Positions 1 through 5,355 of a stretch of DNA of 5,596 bases are shown piece after piece. Both the position numbers and the translations under genes were made by a program. How positions within the stretch are numbered: the first letter of the stretch is position 1; each line of letters starts with the position of its first letter. This DNA is from Candidatus Bathyarchaeota archaeon B63. GTDB taxonomy: Archaea; Thermoproteota; Bathyarchaeia; Bathyarchaeales; DTEX01. The notes below the pieces were generated by a model, which had not been told where the DNA came from, made no database searches, and saw only the letters and a list, made by a program, of their open reading frames with translations. The stretch spans positions 1 through 5,596 of the forward strand of contig LUCF01000082.1 of assembly GCA_001593845.1 (NCBI GenBank). The letters run 5' to 3'.

Positions 1-19
1 TAAGGGACATTTTTTAGCG

Positions 20-32
20 CGGGATCAGCCCG
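20..32. repeat. Small hairpin, CGGG-ATCAG-CCCG
   Basis: A 4-bp stem (20-23 with 29-32) encloses the loop ATCAG. The 11-base core GGGATCAGCCC recurs at 5242-5252, also as a hairpin. No U-run follows it on either strand, so it does not look like an intrinsic terminator. The rest of 1-100 holds no supportable gene: the minus-strand reading frames there are short and run out of the RNase P RNA gene. The function is unknown and chance is possible. Confidence 0.25.
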
Positions 33-100
33 GTCTTCCTGTAATATTGTATATCCTCCTCATCACTACGGTGCTATTCATAGTGACAACTTTCCATTTA

Positions 101-113
101 ACAAGAAAAAGAG
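101..113 (-). terminator. T-rich terminator of rnpB
   Basis: On the minus strand the sequence CTCTTTTTCTTGT begins about 15 bases after the 3' end of the RNase P RNA. Archaeal RNA polymerase commonly stops at such U-runs without needing a hairpin. The assignment rests only on the T-run and its position. Confidence 0.45.
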
Positions 114-128
114 GTAAGCATGGATAGA

Positions 129-434
129 GAGGGCTGGTGTGCTGGCCGTAACCCGCCTTCTGTTCTAGACGGCATTCAACTATGCGGGCTACCCGCGTCT
201 CGCACAGGCTCATGGACGCCTATTCGCCCTTCCACCCCGCAGGACGGCCGTTTCACCGCTTCCACCAAGCCTACTCGGCGACTCAGCACGCCTCAGCGTC
301 ACGGGCCTGGTGGACGTTCCGTTTCTGTTCCGGAGCCAGGGCTCTCGCCCTACGCCTCGCGGCGTTGCGGTCTGTGCGGTGGGCGGAGTTTCCTCAGGCT
401 ATGCCCGACAGCCGTCCACCAGCTCACCAGCCCC
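129..434 (-). ncRNA. rnpB: RNase P RNA (archaeal, type A-like)
   Basis: This is the catalytic RNA of ribonuclease P, which removes 5' leaders from pre-tRNAs together with archaeal Rpp proteins. Its ends are set by a perfect 9-bp P1 helix: GGGCTGGTG (433-425) pairs with CACCAGCCC (139-131). The conserved regions follow in the right order. CR-I is GAGGAAACTCCGCCC (395-381). A CR-II/III-like AACAGAAAC lies at 329-321. The P11/P12 segments GCGGTGAAACGGCC and GGAAGGGCGAATAGG come next. CR-IV is TAGTTGAATGCCGTC (182-168), and CR-V is ACAGAAGGCGGGTTAC (163-148). Helix P4 is supported by CCGCC in CR-I (386-382) pairing with GGCGG in CR-V, a covariant version of the bacterial CCGGG/CCCGG pairing. The length of about 306 nt is normal. 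It has its own TATA box, 26-30 bases upstream, within the 52-base gap after the NrdD-like gene. Open frames overlapping it on both strands are spurious. Exact 5' and 3' ends are uncertain by a few bases. Confidence 0.95.
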
Positions 435-458
435 AATTAGGTAAGCTCTTCCCTTCTG

Positions 459-472
459 GATAAACCTTTTGT
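459..472 (-). promoter_or_regulatory. rnpB promoter (TATA box)
   Basis: On the minus strand, AAAAGG followed by TTTATC (464-459) lies 26-30 bases upstream of the P1 5' strand, the expected archaeal TATA spacing. The purine-rich bases just upstream could serve as the BRE. It lies between the NrdD-like stop codon (487) and the RNA gene, so rnpB probably has its own transcription start. Confidence 0.6.
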
Positions 473-486
473 TCCATCCTCCGCGG

Positions 487-2718
487 CTAGGGCCTCATGG
501 CCTTGTATCTGGCTGGTTGCCTCCTGAACCTGGTGAGCGTCTTGACTGATCTGCAGGCTGGGCATTTCAGCCTCTCTCCGTGCCAGAGTCTATGGCAGTT
601 GCTGCAGTATGCTAGGGGCCTGTCGTAGGCGTATAGGCCGATCGGGTATCTCTCAAGTATCCTCTCGGTCGTCGATGCGAGCTCTTCGGGGTTGGCCCTG
701 AGGCCGTTGAGGCATATCTTCGCTAGGTGGGCTCCTGGGGCGAGCCTGTGGAAGCGGGACTCCACATCAAGATAGTCGTCTAGTGGCATCTCCGGGTGGT
801 GGGGGACGACGTTCAGGTTCGTGTAGTACGGGTTCTCCCTCTCCCCCTGGGTTAGGACGACCCCTAAACCATACATCTCGACGTCCAGCTGAGCGAGTCT
901 CCTCGCCGCCTCGAAGCTCGGGGCTAGGCCCAGCCCAAGCCTCATGCCCGTTCTCTTGCTGTACTCCCTAACCCGGTCGGAGAGGTTCTCGGCGAACCCA
1001 AGCGCATCCGGGCTCTCCTGTATGGCTTCTTTGGTGATGAGTTGGGTCGCCTCGTTTAGGCCGACGAAGCTTAATGTGGAGGATGCATTCTCAATCCTGA
1101 AGTATTGATCGCCGTCCTTCTGCTGGAGGAGGAAGGGAAGCAGCCCCTCATTCGCCCTGCTTCTGACGGTCTGATGCTTTATCCGTAGGGCTGTGAGTCC
1201 CTTCTCGGTGAACTTCCCGATGAGCTCGAAGAAGCCGTCCTCCTCGCCCTCAGACTCATAAGCCGCCCTCGGCAAGTTCAAGGTCACAGTATCCATGCAG
1301 CCCGTCCTGATCGCGTCGATCTCCCAGTCCTCCTTCCAGTCAGCCGCCCACCTGAACCCCGAGGCGACGTAAGACGCGTACTCCTGGCCTTCCATGGTTA
1401 GATTCGCGAAGTATGGGATGCCGTGGACTGCGAGCTCATGAGCTTGGCTTATCAGCTCCTGGGACTCGGCGTCTCGGGGGGAACCATGCCTCAGCTTGAT
1501 GGTGATGGCTGGGTTGAATAGGGGTCTTCTCTCAACGTCCTCCCGGATGCACTCCATTATGATGGAGGCCAACAAGAGGACCTCATCGAGAAAGTCTCCG
1601 TAGACTCCGGCCTCCTCTCCCCCGGGCCCACACGCCCCAGCCTCAGCCAGGAAGCTGGGGATGGATGTCTCGAGGCCGAGGGTTATGTTGGTCGGCGCGG
1701 TGAGGCTGATGGAGGAGATGAAGAGGGAGACTGCCTCCTTAACCTCAGCCCTCGTTAGGCCTTTGACGAAGGGGGCGAGGAAGACGTTGAAGTAGTCGAG
1801 TCCCTGCTCCGATGAGACCTCACTCCCGGTCAGGAGAAGAGCGTTGCAGAGCATGTTAAGGGCGGATCTTAGGGTCTTCGGGGGTCCGGTTTGGTACTCC
1901 CCTGAACGGCCGTTCCTGACGATGATTCCGCGGCGGAGGATCATCCGCGCATCATGCATGAAGACGCTTGGCTTAAGAACCCAGCATCCGAGGTTCTCGA
2001 TGTGGATCTCCCCGGAGAGGTGGGCATCGGCGACTTCCCTTGGGAGGGCGTTGATGAGGGCGTACTCCTCGATCACTCGTTTCCCGGCTGCCCTCTGAAC
2101 CTTCTCTACATCCGCGAATCTGCCGCTCATCTCCTTCATAAGGACTGTTACGTCGTAGACTGGGAAGCCGAGGCGGGTCATCTTGTGGCGGTACTCCTCC
2201 AGCCCCCTCTCTATCAGTATCGAGTTAACGAACTCCCTTATCAGCGGGGCTGTTAGGTACTTAGTCCCGAGCTTCAGCAGCCTCCTCTCAGCCTCCCTCG
2301 CGATCCTATGGGCAAGGTCAGCTGGGACCTCCGCCTCCCTGACGAGGGCCTCGGCGATCTTGTTCCTGTCGAACCTCTCGATTCTGAGACTTGAGGTCCT
2401 CACGAGCATCTGCTCCCTGTATGCGCTGTTCTCCAGGTCATCAGCGAACTCGACCAGGCTTCTCCCGAGCTCCGTGATGCAGTACTTCTTCGAGCTTGGG
2501 TCGGGGGATATCAAGTCCATATTCAGGAGGGTCTTGAGGTGGTAAGCGAACCTCCCAGCGTCCCTGCTGGGGCTCAACTTCAGGTAGTTCATGATCTCGG
2601 TGTATGAGAGCGGGCCCCTGTCATAGAGGAGCCTGAGGATGTTCAGTCTAAGGACGGAGGCAACCGCCCTAAGGATCTTCGCTCCCAATCTCCTCTTCAA
2701 GACCAGAACTCTCACCAT
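487..2718 (-). CDS. Winged-helix/ATP-cone/NrdD-like protein, probably catalytically dead class III RNR homologue
   Basis: The product has 743 residues. Residues about 15-95 form an ArsR/MarR-like winged helix (LRLNILRLLYDRGPLSYTEI, then a basic recognition region and wing). Residues about 105-180 resemble an ATP-cone (FDRNKI at 116-121), but the usual KRDG nucleotide motif reads RTSS (107-110). Residues about 190-743 match the anaerobic ribonucleoside-triphosphate reductase scaffold: AHLSGEIHI (232-240), VTLNLPRAAYE (478-488), FVGLNEA (551-557), YYTN (631-634), and a zinc ribbon C705-x2-C708-x10-C719-x2-C722. Aligned from memory, the catalytic residues are missing. The first cysteine (xCxxHD) is V252. 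The second (GCR) is F455. The C-terminal RxxGY glycyl-radical motif is RFRRQ (730-734), ending ten residues after the expected glycine. No nrdG activase is visible nearby. I infer a non-catalytic, perhaps dNTP-sensing transcription factor; automatic pipelines would call it NrdD. The ATG start has no clear Shine-Dalgarno sequence, and TTG at 2700 is an alternative start. Confidence 0.85.
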   Translation of the reverse strand: MVRVLVLKRRLGAKILRAVASVLRLNILRLLYDRGPLSYTEIMNYLKLSPSRDAGRFAYHLKTLLNMDLISPDPSSKKYCITELGRSLVEFADDLENSAYREQMLVRTSSLRIERFDRNKIAEALVREAEVPADLAHRIAREAERRLLKLGTKYLTAPLIREFVNSILIERGLEEYRHKMTRLGFPVYDVTVLMKEMSGRFADVEKVQRAAGKRVIEEYALINALPREVADAHLSGEIHIENLGCWVLKPSVFMHDARMILRRGIIVRNGRSGEYQTGPPKTLRSALNMLCNALLLTGSEVSSEQGLDYFNVFLAPFVKGLTRAEVKEAVSLFISSISLTAPTNITLGLETSIPSFLAEAGACGPGGEEAGVYGDFLDEVLLLASIIMECIREDVERRPLFNPAITIKLRHGSPRDAESQELISQAHELAVHGIPYFANLTMEGQEYASYVASGFRWAADWKEDWEIDAIRTGCMDTVTLNLPRAAYESEGEEDGFFELIGKFTEKGLTALRIKHQTVRSRANEGLLPFLLQQKDGDQYFRIENASSTLSFVGLNEATQLITKEAIQESPDALGFAENLSDRVREYSKRTGMRLGLGLAPSFEAARRLAQLDVEMYGLGVVLTQGERENPYYTNLNVVPHHPEMPLDDYLDVESRFHRLAPGAHLAKICLNGLRANPEELASTTERILERYPIGLYAYDRPLAYCSNCHRLWHGERLKCPACRSVKTLTRFRRQPARYKAMRP

Positions 2719-2721
2719 GCC

Positions 2722-2731
2722 TTTTTTTATT
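2722..2731 (-). promoter_or_regulatory. A-rich TATA-like tract next to the NrdD-like start
   Basis: The minus strand reads AATAAAAAAA and ends 3 bases before the ATG at 2718. It could melt or bind TBP, but transcription would then start about 25 bases downstream, inside the reading frame. That would favour a leaderless start such as TTG at 2700, just before the winged helix. Equally, it may only be an AT-rich spacer. Confidence 0.2.
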
Positions 2732-2760
2732 GTTCTTCGGTGACCGCCCGCCCATTCGGA

Positions 2761-2770
2761 GGCTTAAGCC
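2761..2770. repeat. 10-bp perfect palindrome GGCTTAAGCC in the leader of the NrdD-like gene
   Basis: GGCTTAAGCC is its own reverse complement and lies about 45 bases upstream of the start codon. It sits between the candidate TATA palindrome (2821-2830) and the ATG. A homodimeric winged-helix protein often binds such a site and regulates its own gene. Whether it does so here is inference. Confidence 0.3.
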
Positions 2771-2820
2771 CGCCGTTCATGAGCGACTCATCAAGCGTCT
2801 CTGTCTTTCCCCTTAGATGC

Positions 2821-2830
2821 AGATATATCT
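2821..2830 (-). promoter_or_regulatory. Candidate promoter of the NrdD-like gene (palindromic AGATATATCT)
   Basis: AGATATATCT is a perfect 10-bp palindrome containing a TATA-like core, in the 167-base gap between the methyltransferase stop and the NrdD-like start. Initiation about 25 bases downstream would give a leader of roughly 80 bases. Because the site is symmetric, it could equally be an operator or act on either strand. Confidence 0.3.
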
Positions 2831-2885
2831 TACGATGTTATCTCTCCTATGGGGGGATAGAGCTTTCGATCACATAGGCCAATGC

Positions 2886-3518
2886 TCAGCTGAGAGCCTC
2901 GATCAGAACGATCCTCTCGAAGAATGCGGGCTGCTCATCAACGGCTTCGGCTCTAAGCCCCATCATGCGGAGCTCCCGGAGGGTCCTCTTAACCCCTGAG
3001 AGCGAGGATTGGACGAGGAGGATCCTCCCGCCCGGTTTAAGGCGCCTGGGCGCCTGCTGGATGAAGCGGTCGATGACCATCCTGCCGTCCTCCCCTCCCG
3101 TCCATGCATACTCTATCGGGCTTAGGCGCTCCGACCGTTGCCCCGTAGGCAGGTAAGGCGCATTAAAGAGGATCGTGTCGAAGATCTCCTCTTCCCTGAG
3201 AGGGCTTAGGAGGTCCCCGACTAGGACTTCGACCCTCTCGGATACCCCGTTGATCTCAGCGTTGAGCCTTGCGCATGCCGCCGCGTATGGGTTAATATCA
3301 GTGGCGACGACGTCTTCTGCCTCGACGGCTGAGAGGACGGAGAGTATCCCGCATCCAGTCCCCACATCGAGGACCCGGTCTCCAACCTCCAAGTGCTCGG
3401 CGAGGAGGAATGTATCCTCAGCTGGCGGATAGACATGCCTAAAGACGTAGAAGACCATGCCTTTGAAGGTCATCCTCTGTGCGGACTTCAGTTCCCCCTT
3501 GACCGTGATCCTTCTCAT
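2886..3518 (-). CDS. HemK2/Mtq2-type release-factor glutamine methyltransferase
   Basis: This is a 210-residue class I SAM-dependent methyltransferase of the archaeal/eukaryotic HemK2 (Mtq2) group. The family is known to N5-methylate the glutamine of the GGQ loop in class I release factors (aRF1/eRF1), usually with a small Trm112 partner, which is not seen here. Visible motifs are YPPAEDTFLL (30-39), the SAM loop DVGTGCGI (51-58), the acidic ribose contact in ATDINPYA (72-79, D74), the catalytic-loop tetrapeptide NAPY (119-122), AWTGGEDGR (138-146), and a C-terminal FFERIVLI strand. The family norm at the tetrapeptide is NPPY; here the first Pro is Ala, but the Asn and Tyr remain. A stop codon (TGA, 3524-3522) lies in frame two codons upstream, so the protein cannot start earlier. 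Met16 or Met21 are possible later starts, since homologues often begin closer to the YPPAED motif. The next gene downstream lies 167 bases away. Confidence 0.88.
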   Translation of the reverse strand: MRRITVKGELKSAQRMTFKGMVFYVFRHVYPPAEDTFLLAEHLEVGDRVLDVGTGCGILSVLSAVEAEDVVATDINPYAAACARLNAEINGVSERVEVLVGDLLSPLREEEIFDTILFNAPYLPTGQRSERLSPIEYAWTGGEDGRMVIDRFIQQAPRRLKPGGRILLVQSSLSGVKRTLRELRMMGLRAEAVDEQPAFFERIVLIEALS

Positions 3519-3605
3519 CCATCATTCCCCATGAGCATCCTGACTGGCTGGTCTCCGCCTCCTCCTCAGCCTTCCGTACGATTCATCCCTCCCAACAGGT
3601 TAGGG

Positions 3606-3618
3606 AAGGGTAACCCTT
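3606..3618. repeat. 13-bp palindrome AAGGGTAACCCTT at the methyltransferase promoter
   Basis: Perfect arms AAGGGT and ACCCTT surround one central base. The palindrome overlaps the downstream edge of the minus-strand TATA-like ATTTAAG (3622-3616), where a bound repressor would block TBP/TFB or polymerase. It is operator-like by position and symmetry; the regulator is unknown. Confidence 0.4.
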
Positions 3619-3631
3619 AAATCTCACGTGA
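3616..3631 (-). promoter_or_regulatory. Candidate promoter of the methyltransferase gene
   Basis: On the minus strand, ATTTAAG (3622-3616) is a reasonable archaeal TATA box. Immediately upstream is the perfect 8-bp palindrome TCACGTGA (3624-3631). Initiation about 25 bases downstream would leave a leader of roughly 75 bases before the ATG at 3518. That is long for an archaeal mRNA, so another start site is possible. Confidence 0.4.
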
Positions 3632-3660
3632 AAATAAGCTCATTACGAGGCCTAAGCCCT

Positions 3661-3725
3661 AGTTAACCGATGAGGATCATGCGCCTCTCTGATCTGTGAT
3701 GTGCGAACTGGTGCCGAGGTTAACT
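3661..3725 (+). ncRNA. Possible box C/D-like small RNA
   Basis: A 65-base segment is closed by a perfect inverted repeat, AGTTAACC (3661-3668) and GGTTAACT (3718-3725). Inside, in C/D order, are a weak C box CCGATGA (3667-3673; consensus RTGATGA), an exact D' box CTGA (3689-3692), a good C' box GTGATGT (3696-3702) three bases later, and a weak D box CCGA (3714-3717). The guide-sized spacers are 15 and 11 bases. AAAATA at 3631-3636 lies about 27 bases upstream and could be a weak TATA box. Archaeal C/D RNAs guide 2'-O-methylation of rRNA or tRNA; I could not recognise a target. Against it, the terminal stem abuts the GA pairs without the usual 3-base kink-turn bulge, and the C and D boxes are imperfect. 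It may instead be a pair of operator half-sites. Confidence 0.3.
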
Positions 3726-3838
3726 AAAATCTAATGGTAAAAGGCGGGATGGAGGGCTAGATCCAACTTCTCCCTCTATGAGGGTTCTGGTTAATTACTC
3801 GGTGGATGCGGCTTTTCCCATCGAGACTCGGCGTCCCC

Positions 3839-5134
3839 TCATCCTTGATAGAATGGCCTGGATGCTACTGTGATTTCTATGTATGCTGTCTCCCCTGATG
3901 TCTCGTCATCCCATAATCTCCAGAGGGTCAGCGTCACGGTCTGGCCCGGTGAGATGTGCTCCTCCAGGTAGCCGGATAGATCCGCCAGTGTGCGTGTTGG
4001 GTGGCCGTCTATGGCCAATATTATGTCCCGAGCCAAGTAAGCTCTTGAGCCGTCCGGCGTCCATGTCTCCTCGACCCCCCTCATTCCAGCCTCCGCGGCG
4101 GGGTAGCCCTCCATCACTCTCCAGACGAGCAGGCCTGTCTGGAAGGGTTCGAGGTTAAGGATTCTCCATTCCTTTATCACGGTGGGGTTCAGCTCGACCA
4201 CTGAGACCCCTATCATGGGATGCTTGTAGTACCCGTACAGTATAAGGGATGAGGCGACGCGTCTTATTATGTTCGATGGGATGGCGAAGTTGAATCCATA
4301 CTGCGTTCCAGCGTTCGTTATGCCTATCACCCTGCCTGAGAGGTCAAGGAGGGGCCCGCCTGAGCTCCCCGGAGCGATTGAGATGTCGAGCTGTATGACT
4401 GGAACGACTATTGGAACCCCCGAGATATCGATTATTTTGTTTATTTGGCTGATGTAGCCGGAGGAGAGGCTCGCCTTTAGGCCGAGAGGGTTCCCTATGG
4501 CCACTACGGGCTGCCCAACGTGGATGTTAGATGAGTTCCCCAGAAGCAGCGGCTCAACATCGGCGGGCGGGTCATGCACCATTATCACAGCGATGTCGGA
4601 GTATGGGTCCGTCCCCATCGTGACGGCGCTCCTCCTCGTCCCATCGTAGAACTCAACCTCTATGTCCGTCTCGTCCCTCACGACATGCCAGTTAGTAAGA
4701 ATCAAGTTTGTCTTGTTATAGATGAACCCGGAGCCCAGAGCCGAGGGTGTCCGGATGGTCACAACGGATCTGTAGACGCGCTCATAGACGTCCGCGGGGG
4801 TCTGATAGAGGATCTCTCCGATCCTCCCCCTGATCTCCTGAACCTCAGAAGCAAGCCTGCTCACGTTCGATTCGAGCTCCTCTACAAGCTGCCGGAGGCC
4901 CCCCAGCTCGCCGGTTAAGCTACGATTGATGGCGTTAAGGTTCTCCTCTATCGCCGAGATTGCTGACTCGACTCTTGAGACGCGGCCGTTTATCTCCTGC
5001 AGAAGATTCCAAAGCTGATCGATCCTCTCCTGCTGGGCAATCCCGCCGCTCAGAATAAGGTATGTGCTCATGCTGGAGAGGGTGACCGAGATGAGTGAGA
5101 CGATGACGACTAAGCTCAAAGTCTTGCTTGACAT
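3839..5134 (-). CDS. Membrane-anchored HtrA/DegP-like serine protease with coiled coil and one PDZ domain
   Basis: The product has 431 residues counted from the ATG. It has an N-terminal hydrophobic signal-anchor (about 5-29), then a roughly 75-residue heptad-rich segment (about 35-109) predicted to be coiled coil, then a trypsin-like domain (about 114-297). The triad is intact: H150 in LTNWHVV, D180 in YSDIAVI, and S258 in APGSSGGPL (the family usually has GNSGGPL). A single C-terminal PDZ-like domain spans about 305-424. The protein should face the outside, where HtrA proteases degrade or hold misfolded proteins. Four N-x-S/T sequons (N70, N90, N140, N200) fit an exported, glycosylatable archaeal protein. 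The frame stays open 8 codons further, to a TTG at 5158. ATG 5134 is preferred because GGAGGT precedes it and the TATA box places transcription initiation downstream of the TTG. The gene diverges from tRNA-Pro and stands alone. Confidence 0.9.
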   Translation of the reverse strand: MSSKTLSLVVIVSLISVTLSSMSTYLILSGGIAQQERIDQLWNLLQEINGRVSRVESAISAIEENLNAINRSLTGELGGLRQLVEELESNVSRLASEVQEIRGRIGEILYQTPADVYERVYRSVVTIRTPSALGSGFIYNKTNLILTNWHVVRDETDIEVEFYDGTRRSAVTMGTDPYSDIAVIMVHDPPADVEPLLLGNSSNIHVGQPVVAIGNPLGLKASLSSGYISQINKIIDISGVPIVVPVIQLDISIAPGSSGGPLLDLSGRVIGITNAGTQYGFNFAIPSNIIRRVASSLILYGYYKHPMIGVSVVELNPTVIKEWRILNLEPFQTGLLVWRVMEGYPAAEAGMRGVEETWTPDGSRAYLARDIILAIDGHPTRTLADLSGYLEEHISPGQTVTLTLWRLWDDETSGETAYIEITVASRPFYQG

Positions 5135-5137
5135 GCG

Positions 5138-5143
5138 ACCTCC
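5138..5143 (-). promoter_or_regulatory. Shine-Dalgarno sequence of the HtrA-like gene
   Basis: The minus strand reads GGAGGT three bases before ATG 5134. It decides the start in favour of the ATG over the upstream in-frame TTG at 5158, which has no such motif. Confidence 0.6.
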
Positions 5144-5165
5144 ACGAAAAACTTCCAAAAAGCCA

Positions 5166-5174
5166 TTATAAAAA
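5166..5174 (-). promoter_or_regulatory. TATA box of the HtrA-like gene
   Basis: On the minus strand, TTTTTATAA is a strong TATA-like sequence. Initiation about 25 bases downstream falls near 5143, right at the Shine-Dalgarno sequence. The mRNA would then have a very short leader, and the TTG at 5158 would not be transcribed. Confidence 0.55.
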
Positions 5175-5239
5175 CATGCCGATGGCAGCCACTCATAATA
5201 AACAATCCACTCTCAACAGGTGAAGCCACGCCGAATAAG

Positions 5240-5254
5240 AGGGGATCAGCCCCT
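5240..5254. repeat. Small hairpin AGGGG-ATCAG-CCCCT
   Basis: A 5-bp stem encloses the loop ATCAG, the same loop as the hairpin at 20-32. It lies between the divergent protease and tRNA promoters. It could be a protein-binding site, a small terminator stem, or chance. Confidence 0.25.
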
Positions 5255-5296
5255 ACATCGAATAGAGAATAAAAACAAGACCGAAATCATGAGCCC

Positions 5297-5310
5297 ACGA
5301 AACTTAAATA
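5297..5310 (+). promoter_or_regulatory. Upstream BRE+TATA-like promoter
   Basis: CACGAAACTTAAATA contains a close match to the archaeal BRE+TATA consensus (CGAAA followed by CTTAAATA). It would start RNA near 5335, about 20 bases upstream of the tRNA 5' end, giving a precursor with a 5' leader. Confidence 0.4.
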
Positions 5311-5324
5311 ACTACGAATCAAGC

Positions 5325-5332
5325 TTTAAATT
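5325..5332 (+). promoter_or_regulatory. TATA box of tRNA-Pro
   Basis: TTTAAATT lies 24-31 bases upstream of the first base of the mature tRNA. Initiation would fall at or just before position 1, giving little or no leader. It forms a tandem pair with the BRE+TATA element at 5297-5310. Confidence 0.55.
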
Positions 5333-5355
5333 CTAAAATGAGGAGAAATTGATTA

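Larger units (their letters stand above)
3519..3838. other. 320-base intergenic region, structured
   Basis: No protein gene is supportable here; open frames are short and lack family resemblance. It holds the leader and promoter of the methyltransferase gene (to about 3631), a possible box C/D-like RNA bounded by an 8-bp inverted repeat (3661-3725), and a further GGTTAATTA (3789-3797) sharing the GGTTAA core of that repeat. The 3' flank of the protease gene (3838 downward) shows no strong U-run close to the stop codon. Confidence 0.6.

Noticed and set aside
25..213. Minus-strand 62-codon frame
   Set aside because: It starts inside the RNase P RNA and runs through its CR-IV and CR-V regions; the coding appearance is accidental.
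120..463. Overlapping plus-strand frames of 93 and 106 codons
   Set aside because: They lie over the RNase P RNA gene on the other strand, have low-complexity Arg/Pro/Ser composition, and show no recognisable domain.
487..2718. Calling this gene a functional anaerobic ribonucleoside-triphosphate reductase (nrdD)
   Set aside because: The glycyl-radical motif and both active-site cysteines appear absent, and no RxxGY motif turns up in the few bases past the stop codon before the rnpB promoter.
2727..2780. 17-codon minus-strand frame (ATG 2780 to TAA 2727) just upstream of the NrdD-like gene, a possible leader peptide
   Set aside because: It has no Shine-Dalgarno sequence and no regulatory codon run, and it is short enough to be chance in a GC-rich leader.
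5135..5158. N-terminal extension of the protease from TTG at 5158
   Set aside because: The TATA box predicts a transcript start downstream of it, and a Shine-Dalgarno sequence precedes the ATG at 5134.
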